Below, piece by piece: positions 35,052 through 44,281 of a stretch of DNA of 64,000 nucleotides. A program made the position numbers and the translations under genes. The first letter of the stretch is position 1, and each line of letters starts with the position of its first letter. The notes below the pieces were generated by a model. It was not told where the DNA came from. It did not search any database and saw only the letters and a program-made list of their open reading frames with translations. Origin of the DNA: Spirirestis rafaelensis WJT71-NPBG6 (lineage in GTDB: Bacteria > Cyanobacteriota > Cyanobacteriia > Cyanobacteriales > Nostocaceae); NCBI GenBank assembly GCA_019359015.1, contig JAHHID010000003.1, positions 117,037 to 181,036 of the forward strand, read 5' to 3'.

Positions 35052-35369
35052 TTAAACTTCTCGCTCTTGACGGAACCGCATCGCCACTTGCCAACATTCT
35101 GTGACTAATTTGTGCCAAGGCATTAAGGTTTCCATCTCAATGCCGACTTGTCCATCAGTTGCACTAAACAGCATCTTCGCGGTGTTCACTTTGTCTTGAG
35201 CCTGCTTAACTCGCAACAGTAAATCAGATTGCTCCTGGTGACTCATAAATGAGAGTTGCTCGCTTTCGAGTAATTCACGCGAGCGCGCAAACCAATACTG
35301 AAAATCTTCTAACAACGGCTGCAAAACCGTCTTCAACAACTCAGGCTCTGGTAAGTTTGAGTCTCGCAT
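35052..35369 (-). CDS. DUF2605 family protein
   Basis: 105 residues, soluble and helical. E-P-E-L-L-K-T-V-L-Q-P-L-L-E-D-F-Q-Y-W-F-x-R-S and M-P-W-H-K-L-V-T-E-C-W-Q-V-A match DUF2605, a small cyanobacterial family often next to DUF2973. The order here (DUF2605 upstream, DUF2973 downstream, both minus) supports a functional pair. Function unknown. Confidence 0.85.
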   Translation of the reverse strand: MRDSNLPEPELLKTVLQPLLEDFQYWFARSRELLESEQLSFMSHQEQSDLLLRVKQAQDKVNTAKMLFSATDGQVGIEMETLMPWHKLVTECWQVAMRFRQEREV

Positions 35370-35974
35370 AAATCAGAGGCATATTTCTAACTTGCTTACT
35401 AATATTAACGCTATTTACGTTTCTTAACATTTTTCTTATTTATGTCCCAAGGCATAAATCATGAAAATTCTGTAATAAGCGTTACAATATACAATTATAT
35501 AAGCTACACAAAAAATTTGTACAGTCCCAATAGATATAGCTGTACATGCAGCACTAAGATAGATGCAGCTTTATGAAAAATTAATTAAATAAGAAATTAA
35601 TAGGCGAAGATATAATATGATGGAAAGGATATGAGAAATTTTCTAAAGGCAGTCAGTTATACAGCCAATTAAAAAAATAATTTTTCATTGTTTGCAGAGA
35701 TAAACTAAAAGCACTCATTTGAAAGATATTTTTAATGTATAAGATAAGAAAAATTTATTTTACAGTAAACGTGTAAGACCCAATGCAGTGCGGGAAAGTA
35801 AGTAATCGCTCTTGTTGTGTCAAAAAGCGTCAAAAATTAATTGATCCGTAAAGTTAAAGTCCATCGATTACGCTTTAAATCCGACAAAGCGCTTAGACAT
35901 GCCCGTGTTATATTTGGGTAGATTTTTCCCAAAAAAGAGCGATCGCAACTCATCATAAAGTAATTACTTAGCCA
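35370..35974. other. Long AT-rich intergenic region upstream of thrS
   Basis: 605 bases, the longest gap without repeats. TGTACAGTCCC...GCTGTACA near 35518-35550 is an inverted TGTAC pair. I see no Zur-like box (TGATAAT/ATTATCA), although a second, zinc-regulated ThrRS is known in Anabaena. A promoter and long leader for thrS are likely here; a small RNA cannot be excluded. Confidence 0.4.
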
Positions 35975-37822
35975 ATGGTTCAACAGCCGATGTCGCCACA
36001 ATCATCTTCCAATCAAGCAGAACAACTCGAAAAAATGTACTTACCGCGTAGCAGCGAATCGGAAAATTTGCGAAAGATCCGCCACACAGCTTCCCATGTG
36101 ATGGCGATGGCAGTACAAAAGCTGTTTCCTAAGGCGCAAGTTACAATTGGTCCGTGGATTGATAACGGCTTCTACTATGACTTTGACAGTCCCGAACCAT
36201 TTACCGACAAAGATTTGAAAGCCATCCAAAAAGAGATGGTGAAAATTATCAATCGCAAAATTCCCGTAATTCGCGAAGAAGTTAGCCGGGAAGAAGCCGA
36301 AAGCCGAATTAAGAAAATTAACGAACCTTACAAGTTAGAAATTCTCCAAGATATTAAATCCGAACCAATCACCATTTACCACTTAGCCAATGAATGGTGG
36401 GATTTGTGCGCGGGACCTCACGTAGAAAACACCGCCGATTTAAACCCAAAAGCGATTGAATTAGAAAGCGTTGCCGGCGCTTATTGGCGTGGAGACGAAA
36501 CCAAAGCGCAACTACAACGCATTTACGCCACCGCTTGGGAAACCCCAGAACAACTCGCCGAATACAAGCGACGCAAAGAAGAAGCGCAACGCCGAGATCA
36601 TCGTAAATTGGGTAAAGAACTGGGATTATTTGTATTTTCCGATTTAGTCGGACCCGGTTTACCTTTATGGACACCCAAAGGAACTTTATTACGGACTCTT
36701 CTGCAAGACTTTTTGCAACAAGAACAGTTAAAACGCGGTTATTTACCTGTGGTAACGCCCCACATCGGTAGAGTAGATTTATTTAAAGTCTCCGGACACT
36801 GGCAGAAATATAAAGAAGATTTGTTCCCGATGATGGCGGAGGATGAGAAAGCAGCAGCAGATGAGCAAGGCTTTGTCCTCAAAGCGATGAATTGCCCCTT
36901 CCACATCCAAATATATAAGAGTGAGTTGCACTCATACCGAGAATTACCGATACGGTTTGCGGAATTTGGTACCGTTTACCGTTACGAGCAATCTGGGGAA
37001 TTAGGCGGTTTAACTAGAGTACGCGGCTTTACTCAAGATGATGCTCATATATTTGTAACGCCAGAACAGCTAGAGACAGAATTCCTCAACGTAGTAGATT
37101 TGATTCTGTCAGTGATTAAGAGTCTGAAATTAGATCAGAACTTTAAAGCGCGACTGAGTTTCCGCGATCCAGCCTCAGATAAGTACATAGGTTCTGATGA
37201 AGCTTGGAACAAAGCTGAAAGTGCTATCCGTAGCGCTGTGGAAACTTTGGGGATGGAACATTTTGAAGGAATTGGCGAAGCGGCGTTTTATGGTCCCAAA
37301 CTAGATTTTATAGTCAAGGATGCTTTAGATAGAGAGTGGCAGCTAGGAACGGTGCAAGTAGATTATAACTTGCCAGAACGCTTTGATTTGGAATATGTTG
37401 CTGAAGATGGCTCTCGCAAACGTCCGGTGATGATTCACCGTGCGCCTTTTGGCTCTTTGGAACGGCTGATTGGTATTTTGATTGAAGAATACGCGGGAGA
37501 TTTCCCCTTGTGGTTGGCGCCAGTACAAGCCAGATTGTTGCCTGTGAGTGATGAGTTTCTACCTTTTGCCAAAGAGGTAGCAGCCAAGATGCAAGCTTTG
37601 GGTATCCGTGCGGAAGTCGATTTGAGTGGCGATCGCCTGGGTAAACTCATCCGCAATGCAGAGAAACAAAAAATACCCGTGATGGCGGTAGTGGGAGCGA
37701 AAGAAGTTGAAAGCAACAGCTTAAGTATTCGTACACGCGCTTCAGGGGAGTTGGGAAGTATACCTGTAGATGAGGTGATGGACAAGATGAAGCAGGCGAT
37801 CGCTAACTTCGAGAACTTCTAG
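35975..37822 (+). CDS. thrS: Threonyl-tRNA synthetase
   Basis: 615 residues. It charges tRNA-Thr. It lacks the N-terminal TGS domain and begins near the editing domain, as typical cyanobacterial ThrRSs do. The editing site is intact: H-T-A-S-H and C-A-G-P-H. The class II core has M-N-C-P-F-H with the zinc Cys, R-Y-E-Q-S-G-E-L-G-G-L-x-R-V-R-G-F-T-Q-D-D-A-H as motif 2, and R-A-P-F-G-S-L-E-R as motif 3. The C-terminal anticodon-binding domain ends F-E-N-F. The ATG lacks a clear Shine-Dalgarno. Anabaena carries two thrS genes; which this corresponds to is not determinable here. Confidence 0.97.
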   Translation: MVQQPMSPQSSSNQAEQLEKMYLPRSSESENLRKIRHTASHVMAMAVQKLFPKAQVTIGPWIDNGFYYDFDSPEPFTDKDLKAIQKEMVKIINRKIPVIREEVSREEAESRIKKINEPYKLEILQDIKSEPITIYHLANEWWDLCAGPHVENTADLNPKAIELESVAGAYWRGDETKAQLQRIYATAWETPEQLAEYKRRKEEAQRRDHRKLGKELGLFVFSDLVGPGLPLWTPKGTLLRTLLQDFLQQEQLKRGYLPVVTPHIGRVDLFKVSGHWQKYKEDLFPMMAEDEKAAADEQGFVLKAMNCPFHIQIYKSELHSYRELPIRFAEFGTVYRYEQSGELGGLTRVRGFTQDDAHIFVTPEQLETEFLNVVDLILSVIKSLKLDQNFKARLSFRDPASDKYIGSDEAWNKAESAIRSAVETLGMEHFEGIGEAAFYGPKLDFIVKDALDREWQLGTVQVDYNLPERFDLEYVAEDGSRKRPVMIHRAPFGSLERLIGILIEEYAGDFPLWLAPVQARLLPVSDEFLPFAKEVAAKMQALGIRAEVDLSGDRLGKLIRNAEKQKIPVMAVVGAKEVESNSLSIRTRASGELGSIPVDEVMDKMKQAIANFENF

Positions 37823-37830
37823 CAAAAACT

Positions 37831-37851
37831 AAGGTGGGCATTGCCCACCTT
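37831..37851 (+). terminator. Terminator-like hairpin after thrS
   Basis: AGGTGGGCA paired with TGCCCACCT, nine bases after the stop, followed by TATTACTATTT. A GC-rich stem with a weak T-rich tail. Confidence 0.7.
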
Positions 37852-38040
37852 ATTACTATTTGATGTTATTAATACTGACAGTTATAATTGGCGCAAAGAG
37901 CGCTGATGACAAACTTATCGCAATTAATGATATAGACGACTCTACAGAGATGTAAACAATTTTTTACACGAACAAATGCGGAATAGTTAATCTTTCCGAT
38001 GAAGTTAAAAACACTAATTTTATCTTGTTAACTTCAACGA

Positions 38041-38637
38041 ATGAAAAAGTTAGACTTTCTCGGAGCTAGCCTATTTTTCATGATAGGAACTTTTCCGGCT
38101 AGTGTATCACAAGCATCCAATATTAATCCAAATAAAATATTTTCTTTCTCCTCTTTAAATCAAGTCGAGCTTGCTCAAAATAAAGCAAAATTTAAACCAG
38201 ATTCAGATAATCCAAATTATCTGCGAGACTATAACTTTTCTACACCACTTCCGCAAACAGGTAAAGTAACTATTCGTCGTGCTCTGCGTGAGTTTAAGCA
38301 AAACAGGATGTTTAAGGCTTGTCCTGCTAACTCTGAATTATATGCTTTTGCAGAAAGTACAAACTATCAAGTGGAAATTTGTACTAAAGAACATACTCTT
38401 AAACAACCAAAATATTATTTTAGTCGTGCCAAAAATGGTAGTAGTAGTTTAACAATAAAAAGCAATGACGAAGACGCAGCATATCAATTAATTTTTCAGA
38501 ATAATGGATACACCTACTCGATTTATCGAGACGGTGGTAGTTCTAAAAATCCCATCAATGCATATTTAGAAGTTACACGACCTGATGGCAAAACTTTTGT
38601 CGAAGCGCTGATTTATCTATATGAACGACAGCAGTAA
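38041..38637 (+). CDS. Secreted hypothetical protein
   Basis: 198 residues. The signal peptide is M-K-K-L-D-F-L-G-A-S-L-F-F-M-I-G-T-F-P with a likely cleavage site after A-S-V-S-Q-A (about 26). The mature domain has two cysteines (in F-K-A-C-P-A and E-I-C-T-K) and beta-strand-like segments such as Y-Q-L-I-F-Q-N-N-G-Y-T-Y-S-I-Y-R-D. No catalytic motif was recognised. It is flanked by sizeable AT-rich gaps, so probably monocistronic. Function unknown. Confidence 0.65.
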   Translation: MKKLDFLGASLFFMIGTFPASVSQASNINPNKIFSFSSLNQVELAQNKAKFKPDSDNPNYLRDYNFSTPLPQTGKVTIRRALREFKQNRMFKACPANSELYAFAESTNYQVEICTKEHTLKQPKYYFSRAKNGSSSLTIKSNDEDAAYQLIFQNNGYTYSIYRDGGSSKNPINAYLEVTRPDGKTFVEALIYLYERQQ

Positions 38638-38825
38638 ATCTTGACTTTTGCGAAACCAAGAACTTCAGCGATCTGGCTTTTGGACACTATCGGCATCACT
38701 TAGGACATTTACAGCAACCTTATCTGGTAAAGTTGAAATGCATCCCTTACAAATCTAGCTATTGCTAGATGCGGAAATTCTCTCACAACTTATAATCTAC
38801 TAATGTTGATGCGAGAGATGAAACT

Positions 38826-40151
38826 GTGGATGTAATATTACGAGCGCACGAATTAAAACTAGCCTTAATCGATTTTGTTCTTGATGCAGAAGAGGAACTG
38901 GCTACAGCGTTGGAAACCTATGCAGCAGAACAATCGCGTCGTGGTTCTGGGGATAGTAAACAGCAAGATTTCATCATTGATAGTTTTGTCATCGAAGGCA
39001 AAGTTGGTGATAAAGCACCGCTTGATTTGTTTTTAGAAAGTCATCCAGATTTACCAGAGACAGAGCGCAACCTTATTCGCAGTTGGCATCGTAGTTTTAT
39101 TGGCTTGTTTGCCGTAGTTGAAATTTTACCTGATGGCTTTAAATTAGTAAACTGGCTAACAGATAAACACTATATTGTCAAGCCAACTGATACACTAACA
39201 ATTCAAGAAATGTCGCGATTTAAAGTAGGAGAAATTTTCCTAACTCGAATTGCTCCCTTAACCGACAATGAATGGATGTTTTTTGGTTCCCATACACTTA
39301 TGGGTAAACTGGGTAAACCAAAATTAGCAGTAGCAATTGGTAATTTCAAAGATAACTACAAAAATAATCTTTACGGTGATGCCCCAGATTTATTAGAAGA
39401 AGCTTGGCTATCAGTCGAAAAATATCATCAGGAATATGTTGACTTTTTTGGCAGCGATGAAATCACATTGCCAGGGTATCAACTTAACAAAAAAATAGTT
39501 GAATTCCAAGAGTTAATGACTGAGAAACGCTTGGCAGAAGCAGGCATTGATACTTCAAAATCTCTAGCTGAAGCAGCAGAGGCAGCAGGAATCGACGAAG
39601 AAGAAATCAAAGCAGCAGCAGAAGAGTTAGGTGCTGACTCTCAAGTAGTTTCTCAGGTATTTAACAATAAATCCGGCAATAACAAAATGGTGATGCCAAA
39701 GGTTGATTTACCTGCGGAACTGAGGAAAGCAGAACAGGTAACGGCACTTTCTCATCCTCGTTGGGGACAAATGTTTTTACCAACATACGGTAAACTAAAA
39801 GCAATTTTAGAAGCTGATGTACAAAATATTGAAGGTTCAGAAAAACTAATTCGCTACTTCTTAGAAGATAAAAGTATTAATGCTTTCGTTTGGTATCGGT
39901 TAGCTGAACAGTACCCAACTCAATTAGAAAAGGTGTTGCAAACTTACTTACAGCGTCCGGATTTTCGCTTGGAAACTGATTTGAAGGGACTTTTGCAAGA
40001 ATTCAACAAACCCATCGAGCCACAGTTGCCAGAAATTGCTAGTGTACCTATACATCTGCATAATTTATTTCAAGAAGCTTTGGCAGATGTGAATAAATCT
40101 AAGTCTAAGGATAAGGGTAAAAAGCCGACAGCAAAGGGTTTTCAACGTTAA
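38826..40151 (+). CDS. Conserved hypothetical cytosolic protein
   Basis: 441 residues beginning with GTG; no ATG is available without losing conserved-looking N-terminal sequence. No membrane segment or signal. The N-terminal part (D-F-I-I-D-S-F-V-I-E-G-K-V-G-D-K-A-P-L-D-L-F-L) and the central E-W-M-F-F-G-S-H-T-L-M-G-K-L-G-K look like an alpha/beta domain. Residues about 230-290 are Ala/Glu-rich helices (S-L-A-E-A-A-E-A-A-G-I-D-E-E-E). The C-terminal tail is Lys-rich (S-K-S-K-D-K-G-K-K-P), which could bind nucleic acid. I do not recognise the family. A palindromic repeat follows immediately. Confidence 0.65.
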   Translation: MDVILRAHELKLALIDFVLDAEEELATALETYAAEQSRRGSGDSKQQDFIIDSFVIEGKVGDKAPLDLFLESHPDLPETERNLIRSWHRSFIGLFAVVEILPDGFKLVNWLTDKHYIVKPTDTLTIQEMSRFKVGEIFLTRIAPLTDNEWMFFGSHTLMGKLGKPKLAVAIGNFKDNYKNNLYGDAPDLLEEAWLSVEKYHQEYVDFFGSDEITLPGYQLNKKIVEFQELMTEKRLAEAGIDTSKSLAEAAEAAGIDEEEIKAAAEELGADSQVVSQVFNNKSGNNKMVMPKVDLPAELRKAEQVTALSHPRWGQMFLPTYGKLKAILEADVQNIEGSEKLIRYFLEDKSINAFVWYRLAEQYPTQLEKVLQTYLQRPDFRLETDLKGLLQEFNKPIEPQLPEIASVPIHLHNLFQEALADVNKSKSKDKGKKPTAKGFQR

Positions 40152-40156
40152 TATAT

Positions 40157-40206
40157 GTAGTAAGTGCTTCAGCGTTTGAAAAGAAAAGCACTGAAGTGCT
40201 TACTAC
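40157..40206. repeat. Palindromic GTAGTAAGTGCTTCAG repeat
   Basis: GTAGTAAGTGCTTCAG (40157-40172) and CTGAAGTGCTTACTAC (40191-40206) form an inverted pair with an 18-base loop. It lies five bases after a stop codon, between convergent genes, so it probably doubles as a 3' hairpin. Confidence 0.7.
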
Positions 40207-40222
40207 GATGGAAATATGTTAA

Positions 40223-41575
40223 TTATCGAGTTGTGAGTGTTAGTACTTGCGGTGGGGTGGCGTCTGGTGGATAGAGTAAGTCTACTTCTACGTCATTGCG
40301 ATCGCCTGGTTTTAAATTTAGCACTGCCAATGCTTCACCCTGTTGACCTCTCTTTTGCACTAAATGCACAAGTTTGGTCTGTGGTTTACCTTGCTCATCT
40401 TTGTAACGTAGTTGCACTGTACCGCGAAAGAACACTTGCGGTCCGGGTGTACTCAAAAACCGCAACCCTCGATTTACTAATTTATCTTCCTTCAGTGGTG
40501 TTTGCATTGATATAGTTACAATGCGCCGACTTTGAGTATTGTTGTATAGCGGCAACTTAAGATTATATTGAATTCCATAGTTGCCGTGAGCGCGATATGC
40601 AGTGTCAGGATAGCGCACCAACATCGGGGCACTTTGAATTTGATTAGTACCCAAGCTACCACCCGGAACCGTACTCAGGGGGTAAGAAAAGGCTTGACCG
40701 GGACTAGGAATAGTCAGATATTTAGCTTGGGGACGATCCACCAGCAAAGCTTTCCACTCAGAACCCTGTGCAACTCCGGCGACACGACCATATATTATTG
40801 GTTTGCCGATGTTTTCTGGGGGAGTAGGTATTTTATCACGTGGTCCCGATAAATCACCATTATTTAGGAGGTTTTGCCATTCTTGTAGAGAAGGCGATCG
40901 CTCACTACCATCAGAATTCACCGGCGCAAACATCGCAAGGCTAGCTGCATAAACTGTACCATTACTCCGCAGATGTATCAATGTTGACCGACCATTTAAT
41001 GGTGGTGTCAATTCCTTGACGGGAATTGGCTGATTTAACAACATCTGACTTTGCCCAGGCGGAATGACAATTTGTGCTGGTAAAATTGGTTGTCGCAGTT
41101 TTCTTAAAACATCAGTCATTGCGCGATCGCCTGGACCTGCGAAAATTTTACCTAAAGAATTATCAATAATAGATGGCAATTGGATAAATGGGGCATCTGG
41201 TTGACTTAAATAACTCGCTCCCTGCAAAACATTTACCTTCACCGATTGCTTCGTTGGGTTGTGCAAAATTATCCCTAAATACAACGTCCGCAAATTATCT
41301 GCGGGTTCAGCTTTAGCAATGTGGTGAGCAAAAATATCAAATCTTCCTCGAAAAGGAAAATTCAAGTGTGCCTGTGGTATTTTTTTCCCATATGAAGGAA
41401 AGGTAGAGAGTAAAACCCCCTCTTTCAAAACCAATTCTGGACTATTACTGTTAAACACAGGCACATTATCTAACTGTCCGGATAAAGGACGCACTTCTTG
41501 CTGTTGCACCACTTCCTCAGGTTGTGGTGGGGGAGTTGTTTGAGCGATGGGAAAAATTAGTAAAAAAGGCAACAT
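40223..41575 (-). CDS. DUF3370 family periplasmic protein
   Basis: 450 residues from the ATG at 41575; an upstream TTG at 41608 would add 11 residues before the hydrophobic stretch. The short signal M-L-P-F-L-L-I-F-P-I-A-Q-T precedes a Pro/Gln-rich segment. Landmarks are V-L-K-E-G-V-L-L-S-T-F-P-S, L-Y-L-G-I-I-L-H-N-P-T, V-L-Q-G-A-S-Y-L-S-Q-P-D-A-P and G-N-Y-G-I-Q-Y-N. I recognise these as DUF3370, a cyanobacteria-specific exported beta-rich family of unknown function (from memory). The genes at 41615-42127 and 40223-41575 are close on the same strand (39 bases), so they may be co-transcribed. Confidence 0.8.
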   Translation of the reverse strand: MLPFLLIFPIAQTTPPPQPEEVVQQQEVRPLSGQLDNVPVFNSNSPELVLKEGVLLSTFPSYGKKIPQAHLNFPFRGRFDIFAHHIAKAEPADNLRTLYLGIILHNPTKQSVKVNVLQGASYLSQPDAPFIQLPSIIDNSLGKIFAGPGDRAMTDVLRKLRQPILPAQIVIPPGQSQMLLNQPIPVKELTPPLNGRSTLIHLRSNGTVYAASLAMFAPVNSDGSERSPSLQEWQNLLNNGDLSGPRDKIPTPPENIGKPIIYGRVAGVAQGSEWKALLVDRPQAKYLTIPSPGQAFSYPLSTVPGGSLGTNQIQSAPMLVRYPDTAYRAHGNYGIQYNLKLPLYNNTQSRRIVTISMQTPLKEDKLVNRGLRFLSTPGPQVFFRGTVQLRYKDEQGKPQTKLVHLVQKRGQQGEALAVLNLKPGDRNDVEVDLLYPPDATPPQVLTLTTR

Positions 41576-41614
41576 AAATCTACATATTTGTTCACTATCG
41601 AGACGCAAATAAGT

Positions 41615-42127
41615 TTATAGAAGTGCCAATTTGTCAACAATCAATAAGAAATCAGCAAAAATTCCCCCAAAATTTTCTTCAGTCAAAATGGGAACGTGGA
41701 CAAAGATGCAAGGAACTGCGAGTTGGTGCTGTCTCAAATAGTCCAAGACTGAATAATAAAGACCCTCGCAGACGAATTTGCCGCAGTCATGGCTAATCTC
41801 AATTGCGGTTGCTTCCGCGACTAGTTGTTCTAAATCTACCGTTGTCTGCAAAATATCTTCTGCGTAACTGGCAATTTTTTCAACACTCAATTGTTTACGG
41901 CTTTCTGCCATGCCACAACAGATGATGTAATTTGGTTTAAGTTCATCGATTTTTGTCTGAACCTGAGAACTAGCAAGCTGTACATCGACCGGTAACTGTC
42001 GCAAAAAAGTAAAATCATGAGCAAGCGAGTTAAGTTTGCCGACTTCGATCAATAAATCATCCGAAGAATTTGACTGTTGATGAGGCAACCAAATGTCAAA
42101 AGAAGTTAATAGTATTCTTTTCTTCAT
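41615..42127 (-). CDS. Peptidase C15 (pyroglutamyl-peptidase I)-like protein
   Basis: 170 residues, shorter than the usual roughly 210. The core fits family C15: I-L-L-T-S-F-D at the N-terminus, I-I-C-C-G-M-A-E-S-R with a Glu near the expected position, D-C-G-K-F-V-C-E-G-L-Y-Y-S-V-L-D-Y with nucleophile Cys 120, and I-F-V-H-V-P with His 144. The T-S-F-D-x-W start differs from the canonical T-G-F-x-P-F, and the N-P-S motif is missing. The activity may therefore have shifted: catalytic Cys/His retained, pyroglutamate pocket uncertain. It is divergent from hisH (58-base gap). Confidence 0.75.
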   Translation of the reverse strand: MKKRILLTSFDIWLPHQQSNSSDDLLIEVGKLNSLAHDFTFLRQLPVDVQLASSQVQTKIDELKPNYIICCGMAESRKQLSVEKIASYAEDILQTTVDLEQLVAEATAIEISHDCGKFVCEGLYYSVLDYLRQHQLAVPCIFVHVPILTEENFGGIFADFLLIVDKLALL

Positions 42128-42185
42128 AACAAATCTTATTTAGAATATAAAAAGTCTCCCTAATAAATTTACAAGGAGCAGGTAA

Positions 42186-42821
42186 ATGCCAGTAATTGCA
42201 GTTATAGATTATGAGATGGGAAATTTGCATTCCGTCTGCAAAGGTTTGGAAAAAGCAGGGGCAACTCCGAAGATTACTCACTCTTCAAAAGATTTACAAC
42301 AAGCAGATGCAGTTATTTTGCCAGGAGTGGGGGCATTTGATCCAGCAGTGCAACATTTGCGAGCGCGTGGTTTAGAACAACCAATAAAAGAAGCGATCGC
42401 CAGCGGCAAACCTTTCTTAGGCATCTGTTTGGGATTGCAAATGCTCTTTGAATCAAGTGAAGAAGGCAAACTACCAGGACTGGGAATTATCAAAGGAAAA
42501 GTACGACGGTTTATTCACGAACCCGGAATTACTATTCCCCACATGGGTTGGAATCAACTGCAATTGACTCAGCCAAAAAGTATTTTGTGGGAGCATTTGC
42601 CCTATCAACCTTGGGTATATTTTGTCCATTCTTACTATGTTGACCCCGTTGATCCCAAAGTCCGCGCTGCTACTGTCACCCACGGGAATCAAACAGTCAC
42701 AGCAGCGATCGCCTACGAAAATCTGATGGCAGTCCAATTTCATCCGGAAAAATCCTCTAATATAGGACTGCAAATCCTCTCTAATTTTGTTTCTCAAGTC
42801 CGCGAAAAAATTCCTGCATAA
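42186..42821 (+). CDS. hisH: Imidazole glycerol phosphate synthase subunit HisH
   Basis: 211 residues. It is the glutamine amidotransferase subunit that feeds ammonia to HisF in histidine synthesis. The type 1 GATase triad is present: Cys 81 in G-I-C-L-G-L-Q, His 186 and Glu 188 in Q-F-H-P-E-K-S. The N-terminal D-Y-E-M-G-N-L-H-S-V and P-G-V-G-A-F are diagnostic of HisH. AAGGAGCAGGTAA precedes the ATG, giving a good ribosome-binding site. rsmD follows 79 bases later on the same strand. Confidence 0.97.
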   Translation: MPVIAVIDYEMGNLHSVCKGLEKAGATPKITHSSKDLQQADAVILPGVGAFDPAVQHLRARGLEQPIKEAIASGKPFLGICLGLQMLFESSEEGKLPGLGIIKGKVRRFIHEPGITIPHMGWNQLQLTQPKSILWEHLPYQPWVYFVHSYYVDPVDPKVRAATVTHGNQTVTAAIAYENLMAVQFHPEKSSNIGLQILSNFVSQVREKIPA

Positions 42822-42900
42822 TATAAATGTGAGTTTTATGTTTAGCCTCTAGTCATTAGTCTTAAATTCCAAAAGACTAATGACGAATGATCAATTAAAA

Positions 42901-43446
42901 ATGAGTCTGAGAATTTACGGGAATCGCCAGATAAAAACTTTACCTGGACAAGATACCCGTCCCACGAGTGCGCGGGTACGGGAAGCAGTTTTTAATATTT
43001 GGCAGGGAGAAATAGCTGGTTGTCGCTGGCTGGATTTGTGCACCGGTAGCGGTTCAATGGGCGCAGAAGCCTTGTGTAGAGGAGCCAGCTTAGTTGTAGG
43101 CATAGAAATGTCGAGTCGAGCCTGTGCCATTATTCAAGAAAACTGGCAGCAAGTACAAAACCCAAATCAGGAATTTCAGGTGTTGCGCGGAGACGTATTG
43201 CAGCGCTTAAAAAACTTATCAGGAAAACAATTTGACAGAATTTACTTCGATCCACCTTATGCCAGTGGATTATATCAGCCAGTGTTAGAAGCGATCGCTG
43301 ATTATGAGCTTTTAGATTCTAGCGGCGAAATTGCAGCAGAACACAGTCCCCAAAACTGGACATCTCCAATTATTCCAGATTGGGAAATATGCCGCGAGAA
43401 AGTTTACGGCAAGACTGCTTTGACATTTTACAGGATTCTGCAATGA
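42901..43446 (+). CDS. rsmD: 16S rRNA (guanine-966-N2) methyltransferase RsmD
   Basis: 181 residues from the ATG at 42901 (M-S-L-R-I-Y-G-N-R-Q-I-K-T-L-P-G-Q); an earlier ATG at 42880 adds seven residues. Motifs: T-R-P-T-S-A-R-V-R-E-A-V-F-N-I-W (substrate side), W-L-D-L-C-T-G-S-G-S-M-G-A-E-A (SAM motif I) and Y-F-D-P-P-Y (motif IV, N2-amino methylation). It modifies the small ribosomal subunit. STRRs flank it on both sides. Confidence 0.95.
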   Translation: MSLRIYGNRQIKTLPGQDTRPTSARVREAVFNIWQGEIAGCRWLDLCTGSGSMGAEALCRGASLVVGIEMSSRACAIIQENWQQVQNPNQEFQVLRGDVLQRLKNLSGKQFDRIYFDPPYASGLYQPVLEAIADYELLDSSGEIAAEHSPQNWTSPIIPDWEICREKVYGKTALTFYRILQ

Positions 43447-43602
43447 GGAGTAGAGGAGGGGGGGATGAGGAGATGGGGAGACAAGGAGACAAGGAGACAA
43501 GGAGAAATCTTGATTATTGACTTTCCTACAGACGCGAGAAACGGGGGCGTCTCTATAACTCCTGACTCCTAACTCCTGACTCCTGACTCCTGACTCCCCA
43601 GT
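43447..43602. repeat. STRR pair between rsmD and petG
   Basis: GGAGACAAGGAGACAAGGAGACAAGG heptamers at about 43475-43504, an AGACGC...GGCGTCT inverted pair at 43530-43553, and seven CTCCTGA/CTCCTAA heptamers at 43558-43599. Combining both repeat types gives the same composite seen inside the cyclase and methyltransferase genes. Confidence 0.75.
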
Positions 43603-43716
43603 TTATAAACCGAGCTTTTCGCCGCGCTTGAATTGCTCGTAAGCCTTATAAAACAAGCCAGCCAGCGTGACAACAATCAAACCAATAACAATGCCTGATA
43701 GCAGGGGTTCAACCAC
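43603..43716 (-). CDS. petG: Cytochrome b6-f complex subunit V, PetG
   Basis: 37 residues starting at [32 protein letters not shown], which is essentially the PetG consensus. It is a single-helix subunit required for assembly and stability of the thylakoid b6-f complex. AGGAG seven bases upstream of GTG fixes the start; the longer open frame up to 43848 is upstream sequence, not protein. It is divergent from the CytM-like gene, with a 190-base shared promoter region. Confidence 0.96.
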   Translation of the reverse strand: MVEPLLSGIVIGLIVVTLAGLFYKAYEQFKRGEKLGL

Positions 43717-43906
43717 TGTGAGTCTCCTATAATCAACGTTTTCTGCTTTCGATTCTACCAAATCGGGCATCAATCCCCAATTGAATTGCATTTTTGGACG
43801 TTGAATAAAAATAACAAAACTTAAATTTGTGCTTGCAGACACAATCAAGAACTTTTAAGCTATGTGTATGAAATGAAAAGTTTCTTATAGTTTTACAGCA
43901 AACCCT

Positions 43907-44281
43907 TTGGATAAACAGATCAACAAACCTGAAGTTATGATTCAGCGGATCGCTTTATTGGCTGCGGCGATCCTGCTATCAATCCTTTTGGGCATTTTTG
44001 CTGTTCGCACCCTTAGAGCCTCCGAGCCATATGTTAAGAGTGTTCTATCGCTGACAGGAGACCCAATTCAAGGACACGCTATCTTTCAAATCAACTGTGC
44101 GGGTTGTCATGGCTTAGAAGCCGATGGACGGGTAGGTCCCAGTTTGCAAGCCGTCTCCAAGCGAAAGTCACGTTATGGGCTGATTCGCCAAGTCACCAGC
44201 GGTGACACACCACCAATGCCAAAATTCAAGCCCAGCGTCAAAGAAATGGCGGATCTGTTGAACTATTTGGAGAGTCTTTAA
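43907..44281 (+). CDS. Membrane-anchored c-type cytochrome, CytM-like
   Basis: 124 residues starting at TTG (an ATG at 43937 would delete ten residues). An uncleaved N-terminal membrane anchor (about 14-34) is followed by a small class I cytochrome c domain: heme motif C-A-G-C-H (64-68) and a probable axial Met in P-P-M-P-K-F. The pattern S-L-T-G-D-P-I-Q-G-H-A-I-F-Q-I-N-C-A-G-C-H-G matches CytM-type or related cytochromes that tune photosynthetic and respiratory electron flow. It is head-to-head with petG. The gene name is withheld because other anchored c6-like cytochromes exist. Confidence 0.85.
   Translation: MDKQINKPEVMIQRIALLAAAILLSILLGIFAVRTLRASEPYVKSVLSLTGDPIQGHAIFQINCAGCHGLEADGRVGPSLQAVSKRKSRYGLIRQVTSGDTPPMPKFKPSVKEMADLLNYLESL

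Noticed and set aside
35370..35974. Zur box or riboswitch upstream of thrS
   Set aside because: No TGATAAT/ATTATCA palindrome and no known riboswitch core was seen; left as unassigned.
43717..43848. 81-residue version of PetG
   Set aside because: PetG is about 37 residues; the GTG with AGGAG upstream gives exactly that length.
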